Positions 30,501-37,565 of a stretch of DNA of 45,987 nt are shown here, in pieces. Every line of letters starts with the position of its first letter. The first letter of the stretch is position 1. Origin of the DNA: CALODL01 sp942492115. Lineage in GTDB: Bacteria > Planctomycetota > Phycisphaerae > UBA1845 > CAIVHJ01. The position numbers and the translations under genes were made by a program. The notes below the pieces were generated by a model, which saw only the letters and a program-made list of their open reading frames with translations, had not been told where the DNA came from and made no database searches. The stretch spans positions 1 through 45,987 of the forward strand of contig CALODL010000023.1 in the NCBI GenBank assembly GCA_942492115.1, in the 5' to 3' direction.

Positions 30501-31486
30501 AGGGCGAACTGCTGGTCTTGCAGCAGATTCTGAATAACCTGCGTCTCCGGTTCCGAAGCCGCGGCTGCGCCGCGATAGGTCTGACTACACGGCGACGGGC
30601 TCGATCCGGAGTGGGGTCCCCATCCATAATCGTAGTTCCGATTGATATCGACACCGTCACACTCGAGCCCTGGACGGCGGTTCTTGCGCCACATTCGCTC
30701 ATTGGTCCAGCTGTACTCGAAGCCGTCCGGGTTGACCACCGAGACCAGCCACACTTCCGAGTGGTCTACAATGTCGGCAACCCGCTCATCGGTGCCATAG
30801 CGCGACGTCAAATACTCCGCCAGGTACAGCAGCATCTCGTGCGTGACCCACTCCCGGGCATGGGTGACGCCGGTGAACAGGATACGCTGCTCGTCAGCCT
30901 CGGACTCACCTGGCTTATCGGTAATACGCAATGCCAGCACATCACGCCCCTCGAGGGTCTGGCCAATGACGCGAAGGTCGGTGATGTCGGGATAGGTGTC
31001 AGCCAGATTGTGCAAGAAGCAGCGGCCTTCGGCCAGATTGTGGTATTCGTCGTAGGGTTGCAGTGAGGCGCCGACACCTGCACAGGGATCGGTGCCCGCT
31101 GCCTGGCGACCGGGCCCATCGTCAAGATACCTTTGAATCGACGGAATTGGTTTGTTACGGAGGGTTTTGCGCGGCGCAAAGCGTCGAATGTGCTCAGCCA
31201 GGGTACCCAGATGATCGTGGGCTACGCCCAGCTCGGCAGCCCGTTCGGCGGGCAGGATGAATACGGCCTTGCGCTGACCTGCAACATGCTCGATCGCGCA
31301 GTCGTCAATGTCTCCGCGCAAATCGAACGGGACGTCATCCAACGCAATGCGCACGACCACCCGGTCATCGATCGACGGGCTCTGCGCCGTGACCGCGGCA
31401 GGGGCCGGCGGCCTGACCAGCTGACCGTGGGCCGGCAATCCCTCCACAAACATGGCCGCCGCCACGATGACGCAACGCAGGATCAT
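27521..31486 (-). CDS. Secreted M14-family zinc carboxypeptidase with EF-hand-like repeats and dockerin-like C-terminus
   Basis: A large exported protein (about 1321 residues). The second ATG (31486) is chosen because GGAG lies six bases upstream, while it touches the first ATG. A signal peptide (MILRCVIVAAAMFVEGLPA) is followed by a propeptide-like region and an M14 peptidase domain at about 145-450. Visible catalytic features are the zinc ligands HAREW (His ~209, Glu ~212) and YHAYS (His ~334), substrate-binding DINRNYDYG (Asn ~282, Arg ~283) and the general base in TPELRP (Glu ~409). Beta-rich domains and many acidic repeats (DCDSNGVLDSCDIS, DCDANGVADLCDI) follow, ending with two dockerin-like segments (ADVDANGLANQLDILALIDT, DIDRSGTCEPLDILMLIDLL). 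It should cleave C-terminal residues of extracellular peptides. It lies 109 bp after the riboswitch-controlled gene on the same strand and may be partly co-transcribed. Confidence 0.92.
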   Translation of the reverse strand: MILRCVIVAAAMFVEGLPAHGQLVRPPAPAAVTAQSPSIDDRVVVRIALDDVPFDLRGDIDDCAIEHVAGQRKAVFILPAERAAELGVAHDHLGTLAEHIRRFAPRKTLRNKPIPSIQRYLDDGPGRQAAGTDPCAGVGASLQPYDEYHNLAEGRCFLHNLADTYPDITDLRVIGQTLEGRDVLALRITDKPGESEADEQRILFTGVTHAREWVTHEMLLYLAEYLTSRYGTDERVADIVDHSEVWLVSVVNPDGFEYSWTNERMWRKNRRPGLECDGVDINRNYDYGWGPHSGSSPSPCSQTYRGAAAASEPETQVIQNLLQDQQFALGVSYHAYSQLVLYAWGHTTDVTAESYTSMRALANRYAIDVASQFGEVYAPGQSSYTIYLTNGDFDDYAYAAVGTMALTPELRPKTFGAGGFALPEDQILETCMENTAAALWLMEVTAAPRVVARPGGGALLPDPAAPSTDLVTGVTPVNQKPEVALGFPVNRPEALITWLDDNDHDAGSAPRDEIEGIGSGNGYRVVLKDPAVRAWAEALTSYIGLPRVFEFGAEVMLSNVDPGVNWIGVPGGAPVLLRDVDILERRVDDAGVEQIVSVRNALEDVVASSPLLDWTWRAFDADGTVHAAHPTGLGGAEFYARNDRTYEVHLAVPSYEFDSTSASTYLLRFPPPDFDCDDNGVADVEDIAGERGIDCNDNGVIDSCELNDGVAEDCDSNGILDGCEGGQPFVRQSQAMMPVDRDTVLTHRFVDVPEAASMVTVHVAASGDLASTNEHMDVTVNGHIAGTVFTDLGSDCSEGLDSDYLYWSAAAFNTWVTRGEAEVALVPSSGVSGGQCADDRAFISLSFEPHDGDCDDDGLLDSCQVNAGAEDCDANGVPDNCQINPDFVATSPRFAPLVHDLNWVYAVPDAPLASGPVTLHVDGAGDLASAGEHVTIELNGQVVGEVLIDGEDCGADPVVDDLVLEAAVFNSLLADQTARLRLVPASGVSDTGCASYIQVTLGYATAETDCDASGVLDSCEISDGLLADCDANGVADLCDIVHGADDCDSDGRIDACQVADGSATDCDSNAVLDSCDISAGAADCNANAQLDDCELADGSATDCDRDDTIDACQIAEDPAVDCDTNGVPDACDLASGSADVDGDGVLDSCEPTAVVGSAPPTGAIDARRPTFDGLPVGWSDVTMTFSSAALGVDSGDFLILSSSRKVPQIERIQIDGAAARLVLDGSLPPGHCTTFVHQPSGARIELGYLPADVDANGLANQLDILALIDTLNGVIVQPASWSCDIDRSGTCEPLDILMLIDLLNGAGGGTAWSGRTLPPCE

Positions 31487-31595
31487 GGACATCTCCGAAA
31501 CGAGTCAGGCAACTATCAATATGTATGTAGTATAGTGAACCGCCAGTGTCCATCCGGGAGCCGTGCTGCACATTAGAGCACTCCAACGCCTTGGG

Positions 31596-32714
31596 TCAGC
31601 CCCCAATGCCTGGAGCCCGACGCCGCACGACCACGCCACCCACCAGCCCGAGCCCGGCCGCCATGGCCAGAAGCCCCCATTCAGATACAGTGGGAACAGT
31701 CGCATCTGCAACGTAGACATACACCGTCGTCGCCGCGAAATCACGGACATACAGTTCACCGGTGATGTCGTTGAACTCGACGCTGAAGAAATTGAAGTCG
31801 TTGTCCGGGAGTGGATCGAGGTAACGGACCGCGGTCGGATCGGAGGCCTCGGCCGCGCCCCCCCCAGCCAGTGCGGTCGCAACGGCGGAGTTGCGCACGA
31901 TCGCGATGGCGTCGGCATCCGGAACCGTGTCCCCACCACCGACCAGCAGGTGCGCTTCACTGTCGAATCGCAGAGGAGACGCGGACAGCACGTCGGCAAC
32001 GAGTATGCCCGCCGACTCGAAATCGACGGCCATTCCTCCAGACAGCGCGGGCAACCAGTCCGCGGAATCGAATGCCTTGATCGCGCCCGTACCGCTCGGT
32101 CCCGGGCCGGTGAAACCGTTACCTGTGAACAAGCGCCCGGCACCATCGAACGACACGCCCGCGGATGCGCCACCGACATTGTTGATGATCGTGGGGTTGT
32201 CCGGATTAACGGGATCACCACTGGTCGTATCGAGCATGGTGACGAACGACGGGCTGCCGAAGTCACCCGCACTGAGCGCAACGTGCGTGTTGTCGAACCA
32301 TGATGCCTGAAAGTGGCCGGCAACAAACCATGTTCCAGTCAATGTGCCGAAGTCGAACACGCCGACCTCGAAGTCAACGAAACTGCTCCCACCATTGTTG
32401 CCAACCGCAATGGACTGACCGTCGGGTGATACTCTCACGAATGCCGCCCCGAACGATGCGATGTCTGCTCCCGCGAGCACTCCGTACAGTATGAACGCGC
32501 GCGACCCCAGCGCAGATTCGATGTACACTTCGTCACCCATCACCGTGACCAGGCGACCGTCATCGAGAACATCATACGGCGCATCCCCATCCGGTAACTC
32601 GAACTGCCCGACGAGTGCGTAGGCCTCGAACGCGTCGGCGCGAACGACCGTCGCGTGCGCCGATACGACCATGAGAACGGAACAGGCCATCAACCGCGTC
32701 TTGAATGGAAACAT
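31596..32714 (-). CDS. Secreted IPTL-CTERM protein with propeller-like sequence under cobalamin riboswitch control
   Basis: A 372-residue protein starting at ATG 32714 with GAGGAG upstream and a signal peptide (MFPFKTRLMACSVLMVVSAH, cleavage near VRA). The body is beta-rich with motifs like WD/YncE-type propeller blades (RVSPDGQSIAVGNNGG, GVSFDGAGRLFTGNG, FDSEAHLLVGGGD). It ends with an IPTL-CTERM-like tail: VPTVSEWGLL, a hydrophobic helix and VRRR, known in other proteins to direct sorting to the cell surface. The gene has its own promoter, a cobalamin riboswitch and an attenuator terminator, so it should be made when B12 is scarce. No transporter or enzyme motif is visible. By analogy with BtuG, the surface B12-binding propeller of Bacteroides, I infer a role in B12 capture. 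The propeller assignment is from pattern only. Confidence 0.85.
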   Translation of the reverse strand: MFPFKTRLMACSVLMVVSAHATVVRADAFEAYALVGQFELPDGDAPYDVLDDGRLVTVMGDEVYIESALGSRAFILYGVLAGADIASFGAAFVRVSPDGQSIAVGNNGGSSFVDFEVGVFDFGTLTGTWFVAGHFQASWFDNTHVALSAGDFGSPSFVTMLDTTSGDPVNPDNPTIINNVGGASAGVSFDGAGRLFTGNGFTGPGPSGTGAIKAFDSADWLPALSGGMAVDFESAGILVADVLSASPLRFDSEAHLLVGGGDTVPDADAIAIVRNSAVATALAGGGAAEASDPTAVRYLDPLPDNDFNFFSVEFNDITGELYVRDFAATTVYVYVADATVPTVSEWGLLAMAAGLGLVGGVVVRRRAPGIGG

Positions 32715-32759
32715 CTATCACTCCTCATGCCCACGGCAATAGTCCACGTCGCAGTGGGC

Positions 32760-32796
32760 AAAAAAAATCCCGGCGCCCTTGAAGGGACACCGGGAT
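32760..32796 (-). terminator. Attenuator terminator of the cobalamin riboswitch
   Basis: A long stem with two G-U wobbles (arms within 32767-32781 and 32782-32796) is followed on the minus strand by eight U (32760-32767). It lies between the riboswitch aptamer and the start codon at 32714, where a B12-dependent transcription terminator is expected. No other minus-strand gene lies upstream that it could serve. Confidence 0.85.
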
Positions 32797-32873
32797 CTCG
32801 ATCAGCGTGGGTGATGCGCGGGACGCGCGCGCTGTGAGGTTGCCCCAGTTCCGAGAGCGCCATTCCTCAACCA

Positions 32874-33051
32874 GCGAACACGGCAGGTCTTCTGACTGAC
32901 GGATCATCCTACTGACCGTGGCCTTCTCTGCACCCGGTGGCACAAATGGCATTGACACGGCGGTCGTCCCCGATCACAGCGGCGGGTCCGCGGTGGATTT
33001 GCACCACCTTCCCTCTTGGCCGATGACGGATCACCAGCACACCGCATTCGC
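32874..33051 (-). ncRNA. Cobalamin (B12) riboswitch
   Basis: Read on the minus strand, the region contains the conserved landmarks of the cobalamin aptamer in order: GGTGCAAATCC (32995-33005), CCCGCCGCTGTGA (32974-32986), a GTGCCACCGGGTGC / GAAGGCC stretch (about 32920-32943), and GATGATCCGTC followed by AGTCAGAAGACCTGCC (32882-32897). The outer helix P1 can pair GCGAAT (33046-33051) with GTTCGC (32874-32879). It sits downstream of a good promoter and upstream of a terminator and a secreted-protein gene. The fit is to the recalled consensus, without a covariance-model score, but the match across several boxes is strong. Confidence 0.93.
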
Positions 33052-33098
33052 GACATATGCAGTTATCAAATCGAGCCCATACCGGGCTCGAGTCGCGC

Positions 33099-33127
33099 AT
33101 AATGGCGGGTCTGCACTACCCTGTCAA
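33099..33127 (-). promoter_or_regulatory. Promoter of the cobalamin-riboswitch transcript
   Basis: On the minus strand a perfect TTGACA (33122-33127) is 17 bp from CATTAT (33099-33104). The predicted RNA begins near 33092, just before an 8-bp hairpin (arms 33071-33078 and 33084-33091), and then enters the riboswitch. Confidence 0.7.
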
Positions 33128-33432
33128 TCAACAACCATACACAATACGCGCAATTCAAGCCGCTCATGGCCCCGCGAGCCCCCCCTGAGGCACTTTCCCC
33201 TCCGAAGCCAGCCAAACAGCTCAAATGCGTGGTGCCGCAGTGCCGATGAACCATCGGTGCCCGTGGCACCCGATCGCCGGCGCCCCCTCCCGCAATCAAC
33301 CTTGACCCGACATGCCAATGGCGTAAGCATACGACAGGGCATATGTGGGGGCATATGCTGACCAGCGATTGATCAGGGGATTTCACATTGCACCATCGGG
33401 CAGCGATCGGGCCCACGATCAGGAGAACATCT

Positions 33433-35067
33433 ATGACGACATCAAGCACGCGGACCCGTATCATGGCTACCACCCTTTGCGCCGCCCTGGCTGCGCCCCC
33501 TCTGGCCCTGGCTTGCGGAGGCTTTTTCTGCCAACTCGTGCCGATCAACCAGGCCGGTGAACAGATTATTTTTCACCAGAATGGCAACGACGTCACCGCC
33601 ATCGTATTGATCCAGTACACCGGTGAAGCCGAAGAGTTCTCGTGGGTGGTACCCGTGCCGGGTGTTCCCGAGTTGTCAACCGGCAGTGACGCGCTGTTCC
33701 AGTCATTGGAACTGGCTACGCGTCCCCAGTTCAATCTCGAAATCAAGGGCAACGACTGTCCGCAACCGGTGTTCCTCGGCGGCGGCGGGACCGGTTCCCC
33801 AACGGCCGCGAACGAGTCGGCAGATGATGCCGATGGCGGAGTCGAGATCCTCGACAAAGGCATCGTGGGCCCCTTCGAAACGCAGGTTGTGTCCAGCGAC
33901 GACCCCACTGCCATGGCCACATGGCTCGAGGACAACGGCTACGACCTCACGGATCGCGGCGCGGAACTCATCACTCCGTATGTCGAAGACGGCATGAACT
34001 TCGTCGCGTTGAAGCTGCAACAGGATCGCGGCGTCGGCGACATTCGCCCTTTGATCATGAAGTACCAGACCGAGTTGCCGATGATTCCAATTCGCCTGAC
34101 GGCCGTGGCCGCGCAGGACGACATGGGTGTGCTTACATGGATCCTCGCATCGGGTCGGGCCATCCCGCGCAATTACCTGCACGTCATTCCGAACTACACG
34201 CTGCTCAATTGGTATCAGGGCACGCAGCAGGCCTACGCAAGCTATCAGGGGTTGATCACCAACGCCATGGACGAAGCGGGTGGCCAGGGGTTTGCAACCG
34301 ACTATGCCGGGCGCGTGAATGATGACCTCATGCAGCAGTTGCCCCGTCAGGAAGACTATGACGCCGCACTCGCAGAACTGCGCGGTGCCGATGATGCCCG
34401 TGGTTTTCTGTCATCGCTGATCTTCGGCTTCGTGTTCCCGCAGGATACGATCACCGAAATCCTGCAGCGGCAGCTACCGCTGTCCGACGGCATCGACCCG
34501 TTCGTGTATAACGATCCGACGCTGCTGCTCGAGGCCGCCGGCACCGACGCGGTCGACGGCGCGCGCTCGCAAATCGTTGCCGAAATCGATGAAGGTCTCG
34601 TCCAACCTCTGGCCAACACGCTCGAAGTGTTCGACAACATGCCATATATGACCCGGATGTACACGACATTGTCGGCTGAGGAGATGACGCTCGATCCGAT
34701 CTTCTCGTACAACGTCGACATGCCCGACCAACCCATGGCCCGCGAAGCCACACTGCAGATCAACTGCAACATGATCACCGGTGAGTCGTGGTCGCTGACC
34801 CTCGGCCCCGGCACCGAACGCGACGGCGAACGCGTGCTCGAGGGCACGGGCAACCCGCCATTCAACGCCCCGGCGATCGATCAACCGACCGTTCTGCGCG
34901 CCGAGTTCCTCAACGAGTCGCTGCCCGCCGACGTCCGCATCGACAACAACCCGGGAATCTTCCAGATTGGAGACCCGCGCTCGTGTGGTGCGGGTGCCGG
35001 GCTGTTCGCGAGCCTGTCACTGGTCGGCCTGACCCTTGGCATGGTCGCTCTGCGCCGCCGCAGGTAA
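33433..35067 (+). CDS. DUF2330 domain protein with MYXO-CTERM-like tail
   Basis: A 544-residue exported protein. ATG 33433 is supported by AGGAGAAC upstream and a signal peptide (RIMATTLCAALAAPPLALA) cleaved before CGGFFC. The mature protein opens with the family hallmark: CGGFFCQLVPINQAGEQIIF, then TAIVLIQYTGEAEEFSWVVP. This fits DUF2330, whose function is unknown. The C-terminus has a Cys-Gly motif (SCGAGAGLF), a hydrophobic helix and RRRR, the same style of tail as array proteins G-I, so it is probably processed or anchored by the same system. It is divergent from the riboswitch transcript. A pair of direct repeats GGGCATATG (33337-33345 and 33349-33357) lies between a weak TTGACC box and the gene and could be an operator. 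Confidence 0.9.
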   Translation: MTTSSTRTRIMATTLCAALAAPPLALACGGFFCQLVPINQAGEQIIFHQNGNDVTAIVLIQYTGEAEEFSWVVPVPGVPELSTGSDALFQSLELATRPQFNLEIKGNDCPQPVFLGGGGTGSPTAANESADDADGGVEILDKGIVGPFETQVVSSDDPTAMATWLEDNGYDLTDRGAELITPYVEDGMNFVALKLQQDRGVGDIRPLIMKYQTELPMIPIRLTAVAAQDDMGVLTWILASGRAIPRNYLHVIPNYTLLNWYQGTQQAYASYQGLITNAMDEAGGQGFATDYAGRVNDDLMQQLPRQEDYDAALAELRGADDARGFLSSLIFGFVFPQDTITEILQRQLPLSDGIDPFVYNDPTLLLEAAGTDAVDGARSQIVAEIDEGLVQPLANTLEVFDNMPYMTRMYTTLSAEEMTLDPIFSYNVDMPDQPMAREATLQINCNMITGESWSLTLGPGTERDGERVLEGTGNPPFNAPAIDQPTVLRAEFLNESLPADVRIDNNPGIFQIGDPRSCGAGAGLFASLSLVGLTLGMVALRRRR

Positions 35068-35268
35068 TGCCCCAACAACCCAACGGCTGCACACGTCCGT
35101 TCGCTCGAGCCGCCGACCACAGCGGGTTGAGCGAATGGCTCGTGCCCTGGATCCATCACCTGTTCCCGAAGCGCATGCTGTCGCGGGCCTGCTGGACTCG
35201 AGAGGCAATTGTAACTTGAATCTGGGGCGGCACGCTCAGCATCGCGCAACACCGCAATACGCGTCCGG

Positions 35269-35733
35269 CTATCCGAGAAAGTGTCTGACCCACTTCTCCC
35301 TGGTCTGCGGCGTAAGGGTCAGGAAGAACTCCAGGGGCGTGAGCTCGAACTTCTGGAATTCGTCGAGCAAGAGGTCCTCGGGATGGCCGGACATCACCGT
35401 GCGAAAGTCGTCGAGTGTGCATTGGCTCCAACGGGCAATCATGTGGGTAAACTGGTCAGCAGTCACGTCTGTGCAGTCCTGTTCCTGCCGCTTTGCAGCG
35501 TCCTGTCGAGCGGTTGAAATGAGGTCGCCGAGGGTCAGGCCGAAGGTCTTGGGGTCACCGTGGACGAGCCCCCCCCGTTTGTGGGCCAGTCCGTCACCTC
35601 CCTGCGGTGCGATCTTGTTGGGATCTTCCCGGGCCTCGTTACGCAGACGTTCTTTGTTCTGCCGCCGCCAGCAGCGGTTGGCTCGTTGACGCGTCCGCTT
35701 GTTCGATGACCAAATCTGGTGCTTGCCGGCCAT
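35269..35733 (-). CDS. Hypothetical protein with basic N-terminus
   Basis: About 154 residues from ATG 35733; a longer TTG start at 35760 is possible. No ribosome site is visible, but TATGAT lies about ten bases upstream, so a leaderless mRNA is conceivable. The first ~45 residues are strongly basic (KRTRQRANRCWRRQNKERLR), followed by a charged region (TLGDLISTARQDAAKRQEQD) and a probably helical C-terminus (HMIARWSQCTLDDFRTVMSG, LEFFLTLTPQTREKWVRHFL). No signal peptide or membrane segment. I do not recognise a family. It is convergent with the DUF2330 gene. Confidence 0.6.
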   Translation of the reverse strand: MAGKHQIWSSNKRTRQRANRCWRRQNKERLRNEAREDPNKIAPQGGDGLAHKRGGLVHGDPKTFGLTLGDLISTARQDAAKRQEQDCTDVTADQFTHMIARWSQCTLDDFRTVMSGHPEDLLLDEFQKFELTPLEFFLTLTPQTREKWVRHFLG

Positions 35734-35828
35734 GCTCTGATCATAGCGTATCCAGCCCAACGGTTCCCGTTCCAGCTTGTCCGCCGTCCCCTCGCATGTT
35801 AAACCGCCCCGAGTAAGGAGGCTCCCTG

Positions 35829-36044
35829 ATGACCCTGACCGCCCAACGCCGGATCGTTCTCATCGCCTCCCTCGCACTGCTCGTGCTGCACAGCGATGAC
35901 CTGCTGTTTGGCCACGCCACCGGCGTGCGTCCAGCGGTTCTGGGGTGGCTGCCGGCGGACATGGCTTATCACCTGGTGTGGACCGTCGCAGGGATCGGCG
36001 TGTGCTGGATGGCACTCAGTTGTACATGGGGGCGCTCGCGATGA
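35829..36044 (+). CDS. DUF3311-like small membrane protein paired with a symporter
   Basis: A 71-residue protein with two hydrophobic helices (about 8-27 and 45-63). ATG 35829 has a strong AAGGAGG site eight bases upstream. Its stop overlaps the start of the next gene as ATGA. Small two-helix proteins of the DUF3311/YhdT type commonly sit just upstream of sodium:solute symporters, which fits here. It is probably an accessory subunit or stabiliser of the transporter; the assignment rests on size, topology and neighbourhood. Confidence 0.75.
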   Translation: MTLTAQRRIVLIASLALLVLHSDDLLFGHATGVRPAVLGWLPADMAYHLVWTVAGIGVCWMALSCTWGRSR

Positions 36045-37495
36045 TCGTCGGCCTCGTAGCCCTCTTCTATCTCCTGATCCTCGTCGTCATCGGCGCGGTC
36101 AGCTCGCGCCGCGGAACCGCTTCCGCGGAAGACTACTTTCTGGCTGGCCGCAGCTTCGGCACTGTCGTGCTGTTCATGGCCCTGTTTGGAACAAACGTCA
36201 CCGCTTTCGCCATGCTCGGACTTCCGGGGCTGGCCTACCACAAAGGGGTCAGCGTGTTCGGCTTCTTCGGAGCCGGGGCCGCGGTCTGGAGCCCGCTGGT
36301 CATGATCCTGCTGGGATACCCGATCTGGCGGATCGGACGGCGACATGGGTTCCTGACGCCAGGTCAGATGTTCCAGGCGCGGTGGTCGTCACCGACGATC
36401 GGCTACACCGTGTTCGGTCTGCTCATGGTTTACACCGTACCGTACATGATCATCGGCATCATGGGCGGTGCCATCGCATTGAGCAACCTCACTGAACACG
36501 CCCTGTCCTATTCGTGGGCCGCGATTCTCATGACGGCCGTGACGGTGCTGTATACCAGCCTCGGTGGGATGCGCGGCACGGCGTGGACCAACGTGTTCCA
36601 GGCCAGTGTGTTCATGGTCTTTCTGGGTGTGGCGTGCGTGGCCATCGGGCGGCACCTCGGCGGACCGGTCGCATTGCATGACCGCCTGGTCAACGAAGCC
36701 CCCTATCTACTCACACATCAGTTCTCCGCCGGACGCTGGGCCTCGGGCCTGTTCGTCGGCCCCCTCAGCATCATCGCATTTCCTCACATGTTCATTCGTT
36801 TGTTGACTGCCCGGGATGCACGAGCGCTCAAGCGGACCATGCAGATCTACCCGTTTGCATTGGTCGGGCTGTTCTGTGCAGTGACCTTCATCGGCACCTG
36901 GGGAGCTCTGGTCGTGCCCGGCCTGAAGGGGCAGGCCTCAGACAATATCCTGCCGCTGCTCGTCGAGGCCCATCTGCCAGCGTGGCTCAGTGCCGTTGGA
37001 CTCGCGGCGATTCTGGCCGCGGTAATGTCGAGCCTCGACGCCCAGTTGTTGACGCTGTCAACCATGGTGGCGGTCGATGTCTTTCACCGGGCAAGTGAAT
37101 CGAACGCCCGTCGACTCGGACGGCAGTGTGTCGTGGCCATCGCCATCATCGCACTCCTCGTCGCTCTGAAACGGCCCAATGCCATCTTCAACATCTCGGT
37201 GTTCGCGTTCAGCGGCTATTCACTGCTCGTTCCGCCGATGATCGCAGCGTTCTTCTGGCGCCGTTCCACGGCCGCAGGCATCGTCAGCTCTACGTTCGCA
37301 GCCCACACGCTCCTCGTGCTGTACACCGTCCCGGCCACAGCAGCGTACTTGCCCGTGTTCGATGCTTTTCCTGTTGCGCTGTGCTTCGGCATTGAATGCG
37401 TGGTACTCATCGTCGTCTCGCTGCTCACCGCTCCGCCACATCGCGAAGCGATCAACCGCTTTGCGCAGCCCTTCGCGACCACTCCAGCCCCGTGA
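36041..37495 (+). CDS. Sodium:solute symporter family (SSS) transporter
   Basis: A 484-residue inner-membrane transporter with about thirteen helices. ATG 36041 is preferred because it overlaps the DUF3311 stop (ATGA); ATG 36026 in frame is an alternative. Family features: the N-terminal DYFLAGRSFGTVVLFMALFG segment, TAFAMLGLPGLAYHKG, the cytoplasmic GRRHGFLTPGQMFQARW loop, YTSLGGMRGTAWTNVFQ, and AAILAAVMSSLDAQLLTLST, the sodium-site region of helix 8. These match the pantothenate/proline branch of SSS proteins. It should import a small organic solute with sodium; the substrate cannot be told from sequence. Confidence 0.9.
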   Translation: MIVGLVALFYLLILVVIGAVSSRRGTASAEDYFLAGRSFGTVVLFMALFGTNVTAFAMLGLPGLAYHKGVSVFGFFGAGAAVWSPLVMILLGYPIWRIGRRHGFLTPGQMFQARWSSPTIGYTVFGLLMVYTVPYMIIGIMGGAIALSNLTEHALSYSWAAILMTAVTVLYTSLGGMRGTAWTNVFQASVFMVFLGVACVAIGRHLGGPVALHDRLVNEAPYLLTHQFSAGRWASGLFVGPLSIIAFPHMFIRLLTARDARALKRTMQIYPFALVGLFCAVTFIGTWGALVVPGLKGQASDNILPLLVEAHLPAWLSAVGLAAILAAVMSSLDAQLLTLSTMVAVDVFHRASESNARRLGRQCVVAIAIIALLVALKRPNAIFNISVFAFSGYSLLVPPMIAAFFWRRSTAAGIVSSTFAAHTLLVLYTVPATAAYLPVFDAFPVALCFGIECVVLIVVSLLTAPPHREAINRFAQPFATTPAP

Positions 37496-37565
37496 GGGGC
37501 GGGCAGTCGTCCGCCGGTGGCCGCGGCGTTACAATACCGCCCACTCGATTTCACAAGGGAATGTC

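Noticed and set aside
32740..32830. Terminator hairpin considered as the end of an unknown minus-strand gene upstream
   Set aside because: No minus-strand gene lies between it and the promoter at 33099-33127; position directly after the cobalamin aptamer explains it as an attenuator.
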